Assembly: GCF_013168275.1 (NCBI RefSeq) | Contig: NZ_AP019547.1 | Span: forward strand, 496,001-560,000 | Direction: 5' to 3' | Source of the DNA: Candidatus Nitrotoga sp. AM1P | Lineage (GTDB): Bacteria > Pseudomonadota > Gammaproteobacteria > Burkholderiales > Gallionellaceae | DNA length: 64,000 bases | Part shown: positions 45,502 through 55,738 of the stretch, one piece after another | How positions within the stretch are numbered: the stretch's first letter is position 1 | Layout of the letters: each line of letters opens with the position of its first letter | Position numbers and translations under genes: made by a program | The notes under the pieces: model-generated | What the model was told of the DNA's origin: nothing | Database searches by the model: none | The model's input: the letters and a program-made list of their open reading frames with translations, nothing else

Positions 45502-46608
45502 ATGAAAACAAAAGCTGCAGTCGCATGGAAGGCCGGTGCGCCGCTGACGATTGAAGAAGTTGATCTTGCAGGGCCAAAAGAGGGTGAAGTGCTGGTCGAG
45601 ATTAAAGCGACCGGAATCTGCCACACCGATTATTACACCTTGTCGGGTTCTGATCCGGAGGGTATTTTCCCGTCGATTCTAGGTCACGAAGGCGCGGGTA
45701 TCGTAGTCGATGTCGGCCCGGGTGTTTCCTCTGTTAAAAAATACGACCATGTCATTCCTCTATATACCCCGGAATGTCGTCAATGCAAGTACTGCCTGTC
45801 GCGCAAGACCAATCTTTGTCAAGCCATCCGCTCGACTCAGGGTCGTGGTTTGATGCCGGATTCCACATCACGCTTCTCAATTGACGGTAAGGCCATCTAT
45901 CACTACATGGGAACCTCGACTTTCTCCAACTACATCATTGTTCCTGAGATCGCATTAGCTAAAATCCGTGAGGATGCGCCCTTTGACAAGGCGTGCTACA
46001 TCGGCTGTGGTGTGACAACCGGTGTCGGTGCCGTGGTTTTTTCAGCCAAAGTTGAAGCTGGCGCGAATGTGGTTGTGTTTGGATTGGGTGGAATCGGTCT
46101 GAACGTAATTCAAGGTGCAAAGATGGTAGGTGCTAACAAAATTATCGGAGTTGACATCAATCCCGGTCGAATTGAGATAGCACGCAAGTTCGGCATGACC
46201 GATTTCGTGAACCCGAAAGAAGTTGGAGATATTGTCAATCACATCATCCAGTTGACCGACGGTGGAGCTGATTACACTTTCGAATGTATTGGCAATATCA
46301 CCACCATGCGGCAGGCACTTGAGTGTTGCCATAAAGGGTGGGGCCAATCATTCATCATTGGCGTTGCTGCCGCCGGGCAAGAAATTAGCACGCGCCCATT
46401 TCAACTGGTCACCGGTCGCGAATGGAAAGGATCCGCTTTCGGTGGAGCACGCGGCCGTACGGATGTTCCGAAAATTGTTGACTGGTACATGGACGGTAAA
46501 CTGAATATTGATGATTTGATTACCCATACATTACCGCTGGAACGCATCAATGAGGGTTTTGATTTGATGAAGAGCGGCGAGTCGATCCGTTCTGTCGTGC
46601 TGTATTGA
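45502..46608 (+). CDS. frmA: S-(hydroxymethyl)glutathione dehydrogenase (class III ADH)
   Basis: FrmA (AdhC) oxidises the spontaneous formaldehyde-glutathione adduct to S-formylglutathione with NAD. The sequence carries the catalytic zinc ligands (ATGICHTDYYTLSG, GHEGAGIVVDVGPGV). It has the structural zinc cysteines (ECRQCKYCLSRKTNLC) and the Rossmann motif VFGLGGIGLNVIQGAKMVGA. The ATG at 45502 gives 368 residues, the usual size, with GGAG nearby; the upstream in-frame extension is not conserved. It is followed at once by fghA. Together they form the glutathione-dependent formaldehyde detoxification pathway. No frmR gene lies beside it. Confidence 0.94.
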   Translation: MKTKAAVAWKAGAPLTIEEVDLAGPKEGEVLVEIKATGICHTDYYTLSGSDPEGIFPSILGHEGAGIVVDVGPGVSSVKKYDHVIPLYTPECRQCKYCLSRKTNLCQAIRSTQGRGLMPDSTSRFSIDGKAIYHYMGTSTFSNYIIVPEIALAKIREDAPFDKACYIGCGVTTGVGAVVFSAKVEAGANVVVFGLGGIGLNVIQGAKMVGANKIIGVDINPGRIEIARKFGMTDFVNPKEVGDIVNHIIQLTDGGADYTFECIGNITTMRQALECCHKGWGQSFIIGVAAAGQEISTRPFQLVTGREWKGSAFGGARGRTDVPKIVDWYMDGKLNIDDLITHTLPLERINEGFDLMKSGESIRSVVLY

Positions 46609-46619
46609 ATGGCCGCGTC

Positions 46620-47471
46620 ATGCTTGAACTGATTAGCGAATACGCATGTTTTGGAGGGGCTCAGCGGTTCTATAGTCATCATTCCGAAGCAATCGGCTTG
46701 CCGATGCGTTTTTCGGTATTCCTGCCACCGCAGACTCGAGGAGGCAAGGTTCCCGCACTATTCTGCTTGGCCGGCTTGACCTGTACGGAAGAAACTTTCA
46801 TGATCAAAGCGGGTGCACAGCGTAGTGCTGCGCAGCAAGGACTGATGCTGGTTGCGCCCGATACCAGTCCGCGCGGCGCCAATCTTCCAGGAGAAGCGGA
46901 CAGCTGGGATTTTGGGGTTGGCGCAGGTTTCTATCTCGATGCGATAGAAACACCCTGGAACAAGCATTATCGTATGTACAGTTATGTGTTGGAACTATAT
47001 GAACTGATAGTGCGGGAATTCCCGGTGTTGCCTGCCAACATTGGCATTACCGGGCACTCAATGGGCGGGCATGGGGCGCTTGTTTTGGCGCTGCGCAATC
47101 CGGATCTTTTTAAAACGGTATCGGCATTTGCGCCGATCTGTGCACCGAGTAAATGTCCTTGGGGTGTAAAGGCATTTACTGCATATCTGGGCGGTGAGCA
47201 AGAGAACTGGCAGAAATACGATGCCAGTGCGCTCATGGAACAAAGACATGCGCCCTTTCCAAGCGGAATATTGATTGATCAGGGGTTAAGCGATAAATTT
47301 CTGCCCAATCAATTGTTTCCTCATGCGTTCGAGGCAGCTTGCCAAACTGCTCAGCAGCCATTGGAGCTGCGCAGGCATGCTGACTACGACCATGGATATT
47401 ATTTTATTTCGACGTTTATTGAAGAACATATTCGATTTCACCACCAAAAATTAGGTGGAATTGCTCGGTAA
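46620..47471 (+). CDS. fghA: S-formylglutathione hydrolase
   Basis: This esterase-D family alpha/beta hydrolase splits S-formylglutathione into formate and glutathione, completing the step begun by FrmA. The nucleophile serine is in GITGHSMGGHGALVLALRNP. The oxyanion region FCLAGLTCTEETFMIKAGAQ and the end HADYDHGYYFISTFIEEHI (catalytic His) are clear. The ATG at 46620 gives 283 residues. A TTG overlapping the frmA stop (46605) would add five residues. The close spacing shows a two-gene operon. Confidence 0.93.
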   Translation: MLELISEYACFGGAQRFYSHHSEAIGLPMRFSVFLPPQTRGGKVPALFCLAGLTCTEETFMIKAGAQRSAAQQGLMLVAPDTSPRGANLPGEADSWDFGVGAGFYLDAIETPWNKHYRMYSYVLELYELIVREFPVLPANIGITGHSMGGHGALVLALRNPDLFKTVSAFAPICAPSKCPWGVKAFTAYLGGEQENWQKYDASALMEQRHAPFPSGILIDQGLSDKFLPNQLFPHAFEAACQTAQQPLELRRHADYDHGYYFISTFIEEHIRFHHQKLGGIAR

Positions 47472-47710
47472 AGGTGTTGATCGTATGCATCCAATTGCCA
47501 GCGTCAGCAGCATCACAGACGAAAATAGCTGGTGGAAGTGGATTTAAAGACAACGATTCACCCGGTAGCTACTATTTTAAAAAATGCTCAATTAAGATTG
47601 AGGTTGTAAAATTTCCTGATGGATATTCTATTAATTTGTGAGGCTGTGATTGCCATTGATACGATGGCTTGATACAGTGCGGTGTTTTTTCAACTAAAGG
47701 GAGTCATACT

Positions 47711-48004
47711 ATGAATAAAGCGGAGTTGATTGATGCAGTAGCGAAGTCCACAAAAAATTCCAAGGTCAATGTCGAGGAAATACTGAATGCGTTGATGGCT
47801 GCTATACAAGCGTCATTGGTAAAAGGCGATAACGTGCAGCTGATTGGTTTTGGCACCTTTGCTGTCGAACAGCGTGCTGCTCGGATAGGTCGAAATCCAG
47901 CTACCGGAAAAGAGCTGAAAATACCGGCCAAGAAAGTTGCGAAATTTAAAGTCGGCAGCAAGTTGAAAGACGCAGTTGCTGACGTCAAAGCTAAAAAGAA
48001 GTAA
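47711..48004 (+). CDS. hupB: DNA-binding protein HU
   Basis: HU is the small dimeric histone-like protein that bends and compacts DNA. The 97-residue sequence has the family pattern: MNKAELIDAVAKSTKNSK, then GDNVQLIGFGTFAVEQRAAR and the beta-arm RIGRNPATGKELKIPAKKVA. It ends in a Lys-rich tail VADVKAKKK, a little longer than the usual 90 residues. AAGGGAG lies upstream of the ATG at 47711; a frame from 47669 is not supported. Confidence 0.93.
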   Translation: MNKAELIDAVAKSTKNSKVNVEEILNALMAAIQASLVKGDNVQLIGFGTFAVEQRAARIGRNPATGKELKIPAKKVAKFKVGSKLKDAVADVKAKKK

Positions 48005-48022
48005 CTAGCCAGCGCAATTAAG

Positions 48023-48047
48023 CGTGCCCCCACAAAGCCGGGGCACG
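48023..48047 (+). terminator. Terminator-like hairpin after HU gene
   Basis: A perfect 8-bp GC-rich stem, CGTGCCCC with GGGGCACG and a 9-base loop, stands 18 bp after the HU stop. The T-run after it is weak (TTACCTCATCATTT), so it may be a stabilising hairpin more than a strict Rho-independent terminator. Confidence 0.65.
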
Positions 48048-48102
48048 TTACCTCATCATTTCTGAATTAGTCTCATACCTCATTTTTCGATCTCACGCGC
48101 TA

Positions 48103-48285
48103 AGCACTGAGGTTCATGTCTTTTTTAAGTTGCCTGCTTAATGCTATTTTCAGCATTGAATTGCACTTGTTTTGGCCGCCAGTCACGTTCATCTTTTGCT
48201 GAGCTCTCAATTTTCTTGAAATTGTCGCTTTGCCCATGTCAATTTTTTGGCCAATCTGAATTTGGTTCAAACTCGCTTGTTTCAA
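48103..48285 (-). pseudogene. Possible IS30-family transposase fragment
   Basis: A 61-residue frame contains SLNQIQIGQKIDMGKATISR followed by KLRAQQ. This resembles the N-terminal helix-turn-helix of IS30 transposases (LsqxqIaxxlgxxxsTISReLrRN). Only this part is preserved and the similarity is short, so the call is tentative. Confidence 0.35.
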
Positions 48286-48534
48286 CCTGTAAATCTGATA
48301 TCGTTGGACGTGGCAATATTCAAAAAAAATTTAACCTCGAGTTGTAGCAGTAATGAACCTATGCGATAACTGATAAAGTGAATTCTTAGTTTGAGCGAAG
48401 ACTGAGGACGCGCATCACATAAGGGGATATAAATGACAAGCAACGCGAAATATTTTGCTGCAATTTGTGTGGCGGATTCAAGCTCGAAGTGCAACACATT
48501 GCCAATTCACCTTTATTGCATAAAGACCAAGGGG

Positions 48535-48755
48535 TTTATGCTTTGGCGGCCTTGATGTCGGGTATTGGCGCAAGAGCGAATAAGCATTCTTGTTGTAGTT
48601 TAAAAGTCGTAGCCTAATAAAACGGTAACGCCAATGCTTGCCGTCTGATGGAGTGACTTCAATGTATAATCCGCCCTCGCCGGTAGCTTGATGGATTTTG
48701 GTTTCTAGCTTGGTGTTTCTGTTCTGGGGATCGGTAAGTATGAGTTCTTCGATAG
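48535..48755 (-). pseudogene. Tyrosine-recombinase integrase N-terminal fragment
   Basis: The minus strand reads LTDPQNRNTKLETKIHQATG then EGGLYIEVTPSDGKHWRYRF. This is the arm-type DNA-binding domain (DUF4102) of phage and island integrases. After RYRF the frame decays. A shifted frame resumes with IPDIKAAKA, matching the usual YPD-x-x-x-A-x-A segment, so at least one frameshift occurred. The catalytic domain is missing. It marks the former presence of an integrated element near lepA. Confidence 0.7.
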
Positions 48756-48964
48756 GGCAGAAACATTCTGTAACTGCAATGGTGGGCGGGTTGATGCGTT
48801 AAAGGTGGGTAGAATTTTTAGGTTGTTTTGGCTTACCTCATTTATACCCGCTTTGCTTTGAGCTACTGTGATTAAATTTTAAATGAAATTAATCGATAAA
48901 ACGTTATTTATTAGCATGTTATGTTAATAAATAATATGCCTTTAATCCGTACGATACAAGTTTA

Positions 48965-50764
48965 ATGCACATGCAATACATTCGTAATTTTTCCATTATT
49001 GCCCACATTGATCACGGCAAGTCTACTTTGGCCGATCGAATTATTCAGTTGTGCGGCGGGCTTTCTGATCGCGAAATGGAGGCGCAGGTGCTCGATTCCA
49101 TGGACTTGGAACGTGAGCGCGGCATCACCATCAAAGCTCAGACAGCTGCGCTGCAATATAAGGCCCGTGATGGCCAGATATACAATCTCAACCTGATTGA
49201 TACGCCGGGACACGTCGATTTTTCTTATGAGGTATCGCGCTCATTATCTGCCTGCGAAGGCGCGCTTTTAGTCGTTGATGCATCTCAGGGAGTGGAAGCA
49301 CAGACCGTTGCTAACTGCTATACCGCTCTTGATTTGGGAGTGGAAGTAGTGCCGGTGTTGAATAAGATTGACTTGCCATCTGCTAACCCGGAAAACGCCA
49401 TTGAAGAAATCGAGGAAGTAATCGGTATCGATGCGCACGACGCGACACGCTGCTCGGCCAAGACAGGAGAAGGCGTACAGGATGTGCTCGAAGCTTTAAT
49501 CGTTAAAGTGCCGGCACCTAAAGGTGACCCGGCTGCGCCGTTGTGCGCGCTGATTATAGATGCGTGGTTCGATAATTATGTTGGCGTAGTAATGTTGGTG
49601 AGGGTTTTTAACGGCACCTTGAAACCCAAGGATAAGATTTTGTTGATGGCTACTGGCGCGCAGCATTTGACTGAGCACATTGGTGTATTTACGCCGAAGT
49701 CGCAACCGCGGGAAGTACTGACTGCCGGCCAGGTCGGTTTCGTCATTGCGGGTATTAAGGAGCTGAAGGCGGCCAAGGTTGGAGATACCATCACGCTGGC
49801 AAACAGGCCCACAGCTACAGCTTTGCCGGGTTTCAAGGAAGTGCAGCCACAAGTATTTGCCGGATTGTTTCCAGTAGAATCCAATCAGTATGAATCGCTG
49901 CGTGATTCGCTGGAAAAGCTCAAGCTTAATGACGCTTCGTTACAGTATGAACCGGAAGTGTCGCAGGCATTGGGTTTCGGTTTTCGCTGCGGATTCCTGG
50001 GATTGCTGCATATGGAAATCGTGCAGGAACGACTGGAGCGCGAGTTCGACATGGATTTAATTACTACTGCACCTACCGTTATTTACGAGGTGGTGCAGCG
50101 CGACGGAACGCTGTTGGTAGTGGATAATCCATCCAAGATGCCCGATCCATCCAAGATCGAGGAAATCCGTGAGCCCATTGTGACAGTCAACTTGTATATG
50201 CCGAAAGAATACGTGGGTGCGGTGATTACATTGTGTACACAAAAGCGCGGTGTACAGCTCGATATGAGTTATCACGGTAAGCAAGTGTTGTTGATATATG
50301 AGATACCTATGGCAGAAATCGTACTTGATTTCTTTGACAGGCTGAAATCAATTTCGCGTGGCTATGCCTCAATGGATTACGAATTTAAGGAATACCGTCC
50401 GGCCGATGTAGTCAAGGTGGATATGCTGATCAACGGCGAAAAGGTAGATGCGCTGGCGATTATTCTGCACCGCAGCAACAGCCAGTTTCGCGGTCGAGAA
50501 GTGGCGGCCAAGATGCGTGAATTGATTCCGCGTCAGATGTTTGATGTGGCGATCCAGGCTGCTGTCGGTTCAAACATAATTTCGCGCGAAAATGTTAAAG
50601 CCTTACGAAAAAATGTATTAGCCAAATGCTATGGCGGCGACATTTCACGTAAGCGTAAATTGCTGGAAAAACAGAAGGCTGGCAAGAAACGTATGAAGCA
50701 AGTAGGTAATGTGGAAATTCCGCAGGAGGCTTTTTTGGCCATTCTGCAGGTAGGTGAAAAATAA
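48965..50764 (+). CDS. lepA: Elongation factor 4 (LepA)
   Basis: LepA is a ribosome-bound GTPase that acts in initiation and back-translocation. The 599-residue protein has the G1 motif [14 protein letters not shown], the switch region [26 protein letters not shown] (G3) and NKIDLPSA (G4). The unique C-terminal domain reads [20 protein letters not shown]. It starts the conserved lepA-lepB-rnc-era-recO-pdxJ-acpS cluster. The ATG at 48965 and another at 48971 are both plausible; neither has a strong Shine-Dalgarno. Confidence 0.96.
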   Translation: MHMQYIRNFSIIAHIDHGKSTLADRIIQLCGGLSDREMEAQVLDSMDLERERGITIKAQTAALQYKARDGQIYNLNLIDTPGHVDFSYEVSRSLSACEGALLVVDASQGVEAQTVANCYTALDLGVEVVPVLNKIDLPSANPENAIEEIEEVIGIDAHDATRCSAKTGEGVQDVLEALIVKVPAPKGDPAAPLCALIIDAWFDNYVGVVMLVRVFNGTLKPKDKILLMATGAQHLTEHIGVFTPKSQPREVLTAGQVGFVIAGIKELKAAKVGDTITLANRPTATALPGFKEVQPQVFAGLFPVESNQYESLRDSLEKLKLNDASLQYEPEVSQALGFGFRCGFLGLLHMEIVQERLEREFDMDLITTAPTVIYEVVQRDGTLLVVDNPSKMPDPSKIEEIREPIVTVNLYMPKEYVGAVITLCTQKRGVQLDMSYHGKQVLLIYEIPMAEIVLDFFDRLKSISRGYASMDYEFKEYRPADVVKVDMLINGEKVDALAIILHRSNSQFRGREVAAKMRELIPRQMFDVAIQAAVGSNIISRENVKALRKNVLAKCYGGDISRKRKLLEKQKAGKKRMKQVGNVEIPQEAFLAILQVGEK

Positions 50765-50783
50765 CGTAAAGACGGGAATCGAG

Positions 50784-51587
50784 ATGGATTTTGCTTTAAT
50801 TATGTTTGTATTGCTGCTGGTTACCGGTAGCGTGTGGTTACTGGATCGCTTTGTGCTGCAATCGAAACGCATAGCGTCCGCCAAGGAACCTTGGTGGGTA
50901 GAGTACTCCAAGAGTTTTTTCCCTGTTATTCTGGTGGTATTCATGTTGCGCTCATTTCTGGTTGAGCCGTTCAAAATACCGTCTGGGTCGATGATTCCTA
51001 CTTTACAGGTGGGCGATTTCATCTTGGTTAATAAGTTTACTTATGGCATTCGTTTGCCCATCATCAGTAAGAAGCTGGTAGAAATTAATTCCCCCAGCCG
51101 AGGTGACGTGATGGTATTTCATTATCCGGAAAATCCATCGCTAGATTATATTAAGCGAGTGGTTGGATTGCCTGGTGACCAAATTGCATATCGCAATAAG
51201 AAAGTGTTTGTGAACGATGTGCTGCAAGAGCAGCAGCCGGACGGTGATTATAATTATGTGGAGACTGCACTGAACTTTGTGCATACCGAACGTTATAGAG
51301 AAAATTTGACTGGGCATGTTCATTCAATGTTAGTAAATCCAGAAGTGCCCAGCATTCATCTCGGCGCGGTGGCGGAATTTCCTCATCGAGAGAATTGTGC
51401 ATACAGCGAAAAGGAGGTGCGCTGTATAGTTCCAGCTGGGCATTATTTTATGCTGGGTGATAATCGAGATAACAGCCGAGATAGTCGTTATTGGGGTTTC
51501 GTGCCGGATAATATGATCGTTGGCAAAGCATTCATGATCTGGATGAATTTTAGCGATTTGAAACGTATAGGCTTATCCATTGATTGA
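50784..51587 (+). CDS. lepB: Signal peptidase I
   Basis: LepB removes Sec and Tat signal peptides at the outer face of the inner membrane. From the ATG at 50784 the 267-residue protein has two N-terminal membrane helices (ALIMFVLLLVTGSVWLL and FPVILVVFMLRSFLV). The catalytic serine is in IPSGSMIPTL (Ser69), the catalytic lysine in DYIKRVVGLPGD (Lys124), and the box GHYFMLGDNRDNSRDSRYWG follows. A GTG at 50754 overlapping lepA is a less likely start. It is the second gene of the lepA cluster. Confidence 0.95.
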   Translation: MDFALIMFVLLLVTGSVWLLDRFVLQSKRIASAKEPWWVEYSKSFFPVILVVFMLRSFLVEPFKIPSGSMIPTLQVGDFILVNKFTYGIRLPIISKKLVEINSPSRGDVMVFHYPENPSLDYIKRVVGLPGDQIAYRNKKVFVNDVLQEQQPDGDYNYVETALNFVHTERYRENLTGHVHSMLVNPEVPSIHLGAVAEFPHRENCAYSEKEVRCIVPAGHYFMLGDNRDNSRDSRYWGFVPDNMIVGKAFMIWMNFSDLKRIGLSID

Positions 51588-51608
51588 AGTTATAAACAAG
51601 GGAGGAGC

Positions 51609-51983
51609 ATGATCAAAACAATAGCAAACAGGCAGCGTGGCGTGAGTTTGTCTGGTCTTCTGGTATGGTCAGTAATATTAATAATAGCGGCAATTGGCGG
51701 CATGAAGGTTATCCCGGCGTATGTTCAGGATGCCGAAATTAAAAGTATTCTCTCTACCATCGTGAATGATCCTGAAATGCAAGGGGCTCAATCCAAGGAT
51801 ATTCGTGAATCGTTCAGTAAGCGCGCCATGATGAATAACATTAATGTCGTCACGGCAAATGACATTGAGATAGTCAAGGATGCACGCGGCCTATCACTGA
51901 ACATTAGCTATCAAGTTAAAATACCACTGGTTGGCAATGCTAGCTTGTTACTTGAATTCAATCCAAGTAGTTTTAAAAAATAG
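51609..51983 (+). CDS. DUF4845 membrane protein
   Basis: A 124-residue protein with a pilin-like hydrophobic N-terminus (RGVSLSGLLVWSVILIIAAIGGMKVIP) and a short periplasmic domain (AMMNNINVVTANDIEIVKDA). It belongs to the DUF4845 family, which is regularly found between lepB and rnc in betaproteobacteria. Its function is unknown. GGAGGAG precedes the ATG, and rnc starts four bases after its stop. Confidence 0.88.
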   Translation: MIKTIANRQRGVSLSGLLVWSVILIIAAIGGMKVIPAYVQDAEIKSILSTIVNDPEMQGAQSKDIRESFSKRAMMNNINVVTANDIEIVKDARGLSLNISYQVKIPLVGNASLLLEFNPSSFKK

Positions 51984-51986
51984 CCG

Positions 51987-52661
51987 ATGAATCGTGATGC
52001 ACTGTGCAATCAGATTGGCCATATTTTCACGCAATCGCAATTATTACAGCGTGCTTTGACGCATCGTAGTTATAGTGCGGAACACAACGAGCGATTGGAG
52101 TTTCTGGGTGATAGCATACTCAATTGCGTCGTAGCCAAATATCTATATGGCATTTATCCCGATTTATCGGAAGGTGATTTATCTCGTCTGCGCTCCAATC
52201 TGGTTAATCAGCAAACCTTGTTTATCTTAGCGCAGCAATTACGTTTGGGTGAATTATTATTATTGGGCGAAGGGGAGCGCAAAAGCGCCGGCTTTCGTCG
52301 CCCGTCTATCCTTGCCGATACCATGGAAGCATTGTTCGGCGCAGTATTCATAGATGCGGGTTTTGCAGCCGCAGAGCAAGTTGTGCTCCGGCTGTATGTG
52401 CCCTTTATAGCGCAAGCAGACGCGCAGACGTTGGGTAAGGATTTCAAAACCTTGTTGCAGGAATATTTGCAAGGCAAGCGTCTGGCATTACCAAAATATA
52501 CCGTGATTGCGACTCAGGGTGAGGCACATGCACAGCTATTTAAAGTTGAATGTCAAATCGAACAATTGAAATTATTCACGTGTGGTGAAGGCAGTAGTCG
52601 TCGCACTGCAGAGCAGGTAGCAGCAGAAGCCGCTTACCGGAAAATCGAGAGCCAGTCATGA
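51987..52661 (+). CDS. rnc: Ribonuclease III
   Basis: RNase III cleaves double-stranded RNA in rRNA and mRNA processing. The 224-residue protein has the RIIID signature [20 protein letters not shown] and the second acidic site [19 protein letters not shown]-terminal double-stranded RNA-binding domain ends [16 protein letters not shown]. It overlaps era by 4 bp (ATGA), so translation of the two is coupled. Confidence 0.95.
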   Translation: MNRDALCNQIGHIFTQSQLLQRALTHRSYSAEHNERLEFLGDSILNCVVAKYLYGIYPDLSEGDLSRLRSNLVNQQTLFILAQQLRLGELLLLGEGERKSAGFRRPSILADTMEALFGAVFIDAGFAAAEQVVLRLYVPFIAQADAQTLGKDFKTLLQEYLQGKRLALPKYTVIATQGEAHAQLFKVECQIEQLKLFTCGEGSSRRTAEQVAAEAAYRKIESQS

Positions 52662-53548
52662 ATGCAAGTAATTACCACAGTGGCTTTATCGCTATTGTCG
52701 GCCGCCCGAATGTGGGTAAATCCACTTTGCTTAATCATCTGGTTGGCCAAAAAATAAGTATCACTTCACGCAAGGCACAGACCACACGCCATCGTATTAG
52801 CGGAATACTAACCGAAGAGCATGCGCAATTTGTATTTGTAGATACTCCCGGATTTCAGACGAAGCATCTTAATACTCTGAATCGCGGTTTGAATCGTGTG
52901 GTGACGAGTAGTTTGCGTAATGTGAATGTGGTGTTGTTCGTAATTGAAGCCAGGAATTTCGACGAGCGAGATCGCCAAGTAATGAATCTGCTACCAAAAA
53001 ATATGCCAGTGCTGCTTGTTATCAACAAGGTAGATAACATGGAGAATAAATCAGAATTACTGCCCTTTATTCAGGAGATAGCCAAGGAGCGTGAATTCAC
53101 TGCTATCGTGCCAGTGAGCGCAAAACAGAACAAGCAGCTCGATACCTTGTTAAATGCGGTTCGACCCTATCTGCCCGAAGGTGAAAAAATTTATCCTGAA
53201 GATGAAATCACCGATCGTAATGAGCGCTTTCTTGCGGCCGAATTGGTGCGTGAAAAAATCTTTCGCTACTCTGGTGAAGAACTGCCTTACTCAGTAAGTG
53301 TCGTGATTGAACAGTTCAAAATAGAAGGAAAGCTACGCCGTATCTACGCTGCGGTTCTTGTGGATAAGGACGCGCATAAGGCAATGCTGATCGGTAAGAA
53401 TGGTGAGAAGCTTAAAGAGATTGCCACTCAAGCGCGGTTAGATATGGAGGCACTATTCGATGGAAAAGTTTATCTCGAAGTGTGGATTAAAGTGCGAAGT
53501 GGTTGGGCAGACAATGCACAGGTATTGAAAAGTTTGGGGTATGAATAA
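52658..53548 (+). CDS. era: GTPase Era
   Basis: Era is an essential GTPase in 30S subunit maturation and binds 16S rRNA near its 3' end. The 296-residue protein has G1 ([17 protein letters not shown]), G3 (DTPGF), G4 (NKVD) and the C-terminal KH domain with [20 protein letters not shown]. It overlaps the end of rnc by 4 bp. The 150-bp gap to recO is larger than other gaps in the cluster. Confidence 0.96.
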   Translation: MNASNYHSGFIAIVGRPNVGKSTLLNHLVGQKISITSRKAQTTRHRISGILTEEHAQFVFVDTPGFQTKHLNTLNRGLNRVVTSSLRNVNVVLFVIEARNFDERDRQVMNLLPKNMPVLLVINKVDNMENKSELLPFIQEIAKEREFTAIVPVSAKQNKQLDTLLNAVRPYLPEGEKIYPEDEITDRNERFLAAELVREKIFRYSGEELPYSVSVVIEQFKIEGKLRRIYAAVLVDKDAHKAMLIGKNGEKLKEIATQARLDMEALFDGKVYLEVWIKVRSGWADNAQVLKSLGYE

Positions 53549-53698
53549 TTCTAACCTTAAGTTCTCTTTTTCCTGCATCAGTAAGGGATTTATTGGTGTG
53601 GTTCTCACCGCTAGGTAGTGCACTTTTCATAGTTGGATAGTTGGTTTTGCTTTTCTCGTTCTGTTCTTCTGTGACAAAGGGAAGCTGGGAGGGGTAGA

Positions 53699-54442
53699 TT
53701 GCAGTCGCACAAACACAGATTAGAAGACGAACCTGCTTTCGTCCTGCACAGCTATCCATACCGCGAAACCAGCCTGGTGCTGGAAGTTCTAAGCCGGCAG
53801 CATGGTCGCGTAGCATTGGTGGCGCGCGGTGCACGGCGTCCGAGATCGGCGTTGCGCGGTTTATTAATGGGTTTTCAGCCATTAATGTTAAGCTGGTTTG
53901 GCAAACATGAATTGCGCACCTTGCACCGTGCCGAGTGGCAGGGTGGTCAGCCGCAATTACAGGGAACGGCATTGCTGTGTGGTTTCTATTTGAATGAATT
54001 GCTGCTTAATCTGATGGTGCGCGATGATCCGCACGAGCAACTGTTCGATTATTATCAGCACACGTTGCAACGACTAGCAAATGAAGCGGACTATGCTGCC
54101 ATTTTACGTTGTTTTGAAAAACATTTGCTGCAAGAGTTGGGCTATGCGCTTTTATTGTTACAGGAAGCGGACAGCGGTGAGCCGATTAATTCTGTCGCAC
54201 CCTATCGTTATGTGCTTGAACGGGGTGCGGTGCGTGCTACACCCAATGGCGCAGACATATCAAGTGCATCAGAAGGTTTGTTGATGTTAGGCAAAACCTT
54301 GCAAGATATGGCTGCTGACGATTACCGCGATGCAGTTAGCGCGCAGCAGAGCAAGCAGTTGATGCGTATGTTATTGAATCATCATCTTGCGGGTAAGACA
54401 TTGCATACGCGCGAATTGATAAGGGATCTACAAAAAATATGA
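53699..54442 (+). CDS. recO: DNA repair protein RecO
   Basis: RecO loads RecA onto SSB-coated single-stranded DNA in the RecFOR pathway. The 247-residue protein has the N-terminal OB fold ([40 protein letters not shown]) and the helical C-domain ([20 protein letters not shown]). The start is a TTG at 53699, supported by GGGAGGGG just upstream. It overlaps pdxJ by 4 bp (ATGA). Confidence 0.92.
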   Translation: MQSHKHRLEDEPAFVLHSYPYRETSLVLEVLSRQHGRVALVARGARRPRSALRGLLMGFQPLMLSWFGKHELRTLHRAEWQGGQPQLQGTALLCGFYLNELLLNLMVRDDPHEQLFDYYQHTLQRLANEADYAAILRCFEKHLLQELGYALLLLQEADSGEPINSVAPYRYVLERGAVRATPNGADISSASEGLLMLGKTLQDMAADDYRDAVSAQQSKQLMRMLLNHHLAGKTLHTRELIRDLQKI

Positions 54443-55164
54443 TCAAACTCGGACTTAACATTGACCATGTTGCCACGTTGCGCCAAGTTAGGGGTACACG
54501 TTACCCCAACGTGATTCAGGCAGCGTTGATCGGTGAGGCGGCGGGTGCCGATGTTATTACACTGCATTTACGTGAAGACCGCCGCCACATCCAGGATAAG
54601 GACGTGGAAATCCTCCGTGACATGCTGCAAACGCGCATGAATCTTGAAAGCGCCATTACCGACGAAATGTTGGCTATTGCTTTGCGTATTAAGCCGCATG
54701 ATGTCTGCTTCGTGCCGGAACGGCGTGAGGAACTGACCACCGAGGGAGGATTGGATGTGGTGGGGAATTTTGATAGTGTGAAGCACGCTTGTGAGTGCTG
54801 TGCGGCGGCGGGCATACGTGTGTCATTGTTTGTGGACGCAGATGAAAAACAAATGGATGCGGCGCGATCTGCGGGCGCTCCGGTAGTAGAGATACACACG
54901 GGAAAATATGCTGATGCGGCCAGCGTATCGCATCAGACACAAGAGCTAGCGCGCATTCAACGCACAGTGGCGCATGCTCATGCGCTCGGTTTGCAAGTGA
55001 ATGCCGGACACGGCCTAAACTATCACAATGTACAGCCTATCGTTGCTATTCCTAATATCTGTGAACTCAATATCGGTCATGCCATAATCGCCGAGGCGCT
55101 TTTTATTGGTCTGGAGCAAGCTGTGAAAAAAATGAAAGCGCTGCTAATCGGCATTCATCCATAA
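54439..55164 (+). CDS. pdxJ: Pyridoxine 5'-phosphate synthase
   Basis: PdxJ condenses deoxyxylulose 5-phosphate with 3-amino-1-hydroxyacetone 1-phosphate to form pyridoxine phosphate. The 241-residue TIM-barrel protein shows [55 protein letters not shown] and [15 protein letters not shown]. All are conserved active-site segments. It is coupled to recO by an ATGA overlap and followed by acpS after 20 bp. Confidence 0.96.
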   Translation: MIKLGLNIDHVATLRQVRGTRYPNVIQAALIGEAAGADVITLHLREDRRHIQDKDVEILRDMLQTRMNLESAITDEMLAIALRIKPHDVCFVPERREELTTEGGLDVVGNFDSVKHACECCAAAGIRVSLFVDADEKQMDAARSAGAPVVEIHTGKYADAASVSHQTQELARIQRTVAHAHALGLQVNAGHGLNYHNVQPIVAIPNICELNIGHAIIAEALFIGLEQAVKKMKALLIGIHP

Positions 55165-55184
55165 ATCATGGAAGTTCAGTTACC

Positions 55185-55574
55185 GTGATTTTTGGTATTG
55201 GCACTGACATTGTGGCTTATGCACGCATTGAGGCAGTACATGCCAGCTACGGCGAGCGCTTCGCCCAGCGCATTTTGAGCCAGCAGGAATTATCGGAGTA
55301 TCGTGTTCATATCTCCCCTGTGCGCCTGCTAATGAAACGCTTTGCCGCCAAGGAAGCACTGGCTAAGGCAATAGGAAGCGGCCTGCGTTATCCCGTGAGC
55401 TTGCAGAAAATTAGCGTGTCACACGATGCTTTTGGTAAACCCATTTTTATATTTGATGCAGAATTGGCTGCGCACCTAATGCAATTAGGGTTGACACACC
55501 ACCATCTAAGTATCAGTGATGACCATGATGTTGCCGTGGCATTTGTGATTTTGGAGAAAGATAGTAAGCGTTAA
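55185..55574 (+). CDS. acpS: Holo-acyl carrier protein synthase
   Basis: AcpS transfers the phosphopantetheine arm of CoA to acyl carrier protein. The 129-residue protein starts at GTG with the family start IFGIGTDIVAYARIE. It has the magnesium and CoA site KRFAAKEALAKAIGSG and ends with HHHLSISDDHDVAVAFVILE. Its position after pdxJ is the usual one. Confidence 0.94.
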   Translation: MIFGIGTDIVAYARIEAVHASYGERFAQRILSQQELSEYRVHISPVRLLMKRFAAKEALAKAIGSGLRYPVSLQKISVSHDAFGKPIFIFDAELAAHLMQLGLTHHHLSISDDHDVAVAFVILEKDSKR

Positions 55575-55738
55575 ATTGTGAAAACACAGACGAAATTTAC
55601 TGCTTTGATAAGTTTTTTCAAGTGAAAAATTCAGCCATTCAAAATGTATCTAGTTTAAGTCTTCTGAATTCCACTTTCGCAGGAAGGACAGCAAGCACAT
55701 CTGTCATGAATTACGTAAAGATCATTAGGAGAATTTGA

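Larger units (their letters stand above)
48048..48964. other. Gene-poor stretch with mobile-element relics
   Basis: About 0.9 kb between HU and lepA with no intact gene. It contains a possible IS30 remnant, a decayed integrase fragment (both listed) and an AT-rich inverted repeat TTATTTATTA/TAATAAATAA (48904-48934) before lepA. Confidence 0.7.
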
